Of a stretch of DNA of 64,000 nt, positions 62,756-64,000 are shown piece after piece (position 1 is the stretch's first letter; every line of letters starts with the position of its first letter). The notes beneath the pieces are model-generated. The model saw only the letters and a program-made list of their open reading frames with translations, was not told the origin of the DNA and did not search any database. Location of the stretch: positions 1,860,001 through 1,924,000 of the forward strand of contig NZ_JAGPYQ010000001.1 in NCBI RefSeq assembly GCF_018070025.1. Reading direction: 5' to 3'. The stretch comes from Streptomyces liliiviolaceus. Lineage in GTDB: Bacteria > Actinomycetota > Actinomycetes > Streptomycetales > Streptomycetaceae. Both the position numbers and the translations under genes were made by a program.

Positions 62756-63862
62756 TCAGCGGAGGATGCCCTCCAGGAAGTCGCTGCCCAGGCGCGCCAC
62801 CATCGTGACGTCCAGCTGGTGCAGCACGTACCGCCCGCGCCGCCGCGTCGTCAGCAGCCCCGCCTTCTTCAGCACGCCCAGATGCCGGGATATCTCCGGC
62901 GCAGTCATCCCGTGCGTCTGCGCCAGCTCGCTCGTGGTGAACGCGCTGCGCGCCAGGCTCCGGCACAGCCGCATCCGCATCGGATGGGACAGGGCCGTCA
63001 TCCGCAGCGTCAGCTGCTCGACGGAGGTCGGGACCGTCAGCTCCGGGGAGCCGACCGGATAGTGGATCACCGGCTGCCACCCGTACCGGTGCAGCACCAT
63101 GAGATGCGGCCAGCCGAGACTCGTCGGCACCAGCAGGAGACTGCCGGCCCGGATCGACGTGTGGCCGTGGCCCAGCTTGTCGACGACGATCCGGCCCGCG
63201 CCCTCGTCGAGCGTCACCGCGGCCGACACGGACGCCAGGGCCTCGCCCAGGCCCCGTCGGCCGAGCAGGTCCGTCTTGCGGCGGGCGTCCGCCGCGAGCT
63301 GGTGGCGCAGCCGGGACCAGGTGTCGGCGAAGAAGGCCTCGTCGCAGTCCTCCAGGAACTGCCGCAGCCAGGCCCGGATCCGCGGCGGGTCGGCCAGCAG
63401 CCGCTCGGTGAAGTCCGCCGGCCGCGGCCCGCGCGCGGTGGCCAGCTCCAGGGCCCGCCGACGGGACACGGGGTCGGCCAGGGCACCGGCGCCCTGCATG
63501 TCGTACGGGAGCGCGCAGGTGAACTCCAGAGCCGCGTCCACGAACTGCTCGTCCGTCAGCTTGTCGAGCAGGTCCAGCTCCTCGGCGAGGGTCGCGCCGG
63601 GGAGCGTGCTGCCGCCCGTCGCGCCCGCGTACGGCAGGAACAGGTCCGAGAACGTCGTCCGCCACAGGAAGTCCGCCTCGCACATCCGGTCGGCCAGATG
63701 CGGGTCGAGGCGGGCGGTCACGCCGGTCGCCCAGCCCTGGAGGCCGGGGTGGTGGCCCGGCTCGGCCAGCGCGTGCAGTGCCATGCACAACTCGGCCAGG
63801 GGCGAGGGCACGACGGCCACCCGCTCCCTGCGTAGCCCGGAGATGTCGATGGTCACGCTCAT
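62756..63862 (-). CDS. ArsR-family regulator with DUF5937 N-terminal domain
   Basis: The 368-residue protein has a long DUF5937 N-terminal region (1-270) of unknown role and a C-terminal ArsR winged helix (about 275-365: MTALSHPMRMRLCRSLARSA, TTSELAQTHGMTAPEISRHLGVLKKAGLL, RRGRYVLHQL). The reversed order, sensor first and HTH last, is typical of this actinobacterial group, often divergent from an MFS exporter; the upstream gene is outside the window. ATG 63862 is used because MSVTIDISG begins the family sequence. A 9-5-9 palindrome lies 39 bases upstream. Confidence 0.87.
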   Translation of the reverse strand: MSVTIDISGLRRERVAVVPSPLAELCMALHALAEPGHHPGLQGWATGVTARLDPHLADRMCEADFLWRTTFSDLFLPYAGATGGSTLPGATLAEELDLLDKLTDEQFVDAALEFTCALPYDMQGAGALADPVSRRRALELATARGPRPADFTERLLADPPRIRAWLRQFLEDCDEAFFADTWSRLRHQLAADARRKTDLLGRRGLGEALASVSAAVTLDEGAGRIVVDKLGHGHTSIRAGSLLLVPTSLGWPHLMVLHRYGWQPVIHYPVGSPELTVPTSVEQLTLRMTALSHPMRMRLCRSLARSAFTTSELAQTHGMTAPEISRHLGVLKKAGLLTTRRRGRYVLHQLDVTMVARLGSDFLEGILR

Positions 63863-63900
63863 GACCTCATGGTGCACCCCGCCACCGACAACGCGACTCC

Positions 63901-63923
63901 CGATTGACGAGCGCCGTCAATCG
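63901..63923. promoter_or_regulatory. Perfect palindrome upstream of the ArsR gene
   Basis: CGATTGACG (63901-63909) and CGTCAATCG (63915-63923) are exact inverted repeats around AGCGC. The ATTGAC/GTCAAT arms fit an ArsR-type operator serving the regulator and a divergent gene beyond the window. Confidence 0.78.
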
Positions 63924-64000
63924 ACGGGACGGCGACGGCGGACCCGGCGCACGCTGGGTCCACCGGGGCACCGCGGGGCCCACGGAGAACGCCCGGAACC

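Overview
The window is about 72 percent G+C. It has strong third-position GC bias, GTG and occasional TTG starts, TAnnnT -10 boxes and many Ala/Arg-rich proteins. The gene set (topA, membrane-fused tmk, zinc-free ribosomal proteins, tipA, ppa, dac, tilS, hpt, ftsH, folate genes, orphan nuoD) matches a Streptomyces chromosome core, and from memory the order broadly follows the S. coelicolor topA-to-nuoD2 region. There is no integrase, transposase, plasmid or prophage gene. This is host chromosome with an accessory patch at about 26.2-36.5 kb.

Layout. 0-8 kb: the end of topA, a thymidylate kinase fused behind a membrane transporter-like domain, the clamp-loader delta-prime subunit, a secreted lipoprotein peptidase and a tRNA-Thr(CGT). 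8-22.7 kb: M56 peptidase, glycosyltransferase, a very large AfsR-type regulator, a family-A DNA polymerase without an obvious exonuclease, an HTH-Clp-N protein under twin palindromes, a LysE exporter, a DUF2786 protein, two lipoproteins and a FUSC-type membrane protein. 23.3-25.9 kb: divergent zinc-independent ribosomal protein operons (S14, L28 leftward; L33, L31, a CobW-like protein, S18 rightward). 26-28.3 kb: a WhiJ-like trio (DUF397 protein, HATPase, XRE regulator). 28.3-36.5 kb: aldehyde dehydrogenase, PadR plus ABC exporter, glutamate decarboxylase, tipA with its recognisable promoter, YbjQ and a DedA protein with a Gln/Tyr-rich tail.

36.6-50.3 kb: threonine/serine exporter, pyrophosphatase, PBP4-type carboxypeptidase, zinc protease, tilS-hpt-ftsH-folE rightward, and the folP-(NTF2-like)-folB-folK-DUF3180 operon leftward. 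50.4-64 kb: a lysyl-phosphatidylglycerol synthase-like protein divergent from an esterase, a large coiled-coil protein, two PH-domain proteins, an orphan NuoD next to a MidA/NDUFAF7-type methyltransferase, a NarL-type two-component pair and an ArsR regulator.

Two global features stand out. First, at least twelve genes have a TAnnnT hexamer exactly 6-7 bases before the start codon, implying leaderless mRNAs. Second, a GC-rich intergenic element with the core GGGGCGCGGGGAACTGCGCG recurs about two dozen times next to gene ends, often as 73-74 bp tandem arrays or long inverted repeats. The most promising leads are the NuoD2-MidA pair, the degenerate CobW-like protein in the zinc-starvation operon, the paired operators around the DUF397/HATPase genes, and the twin palindrome on the Clp-N gene promoter.
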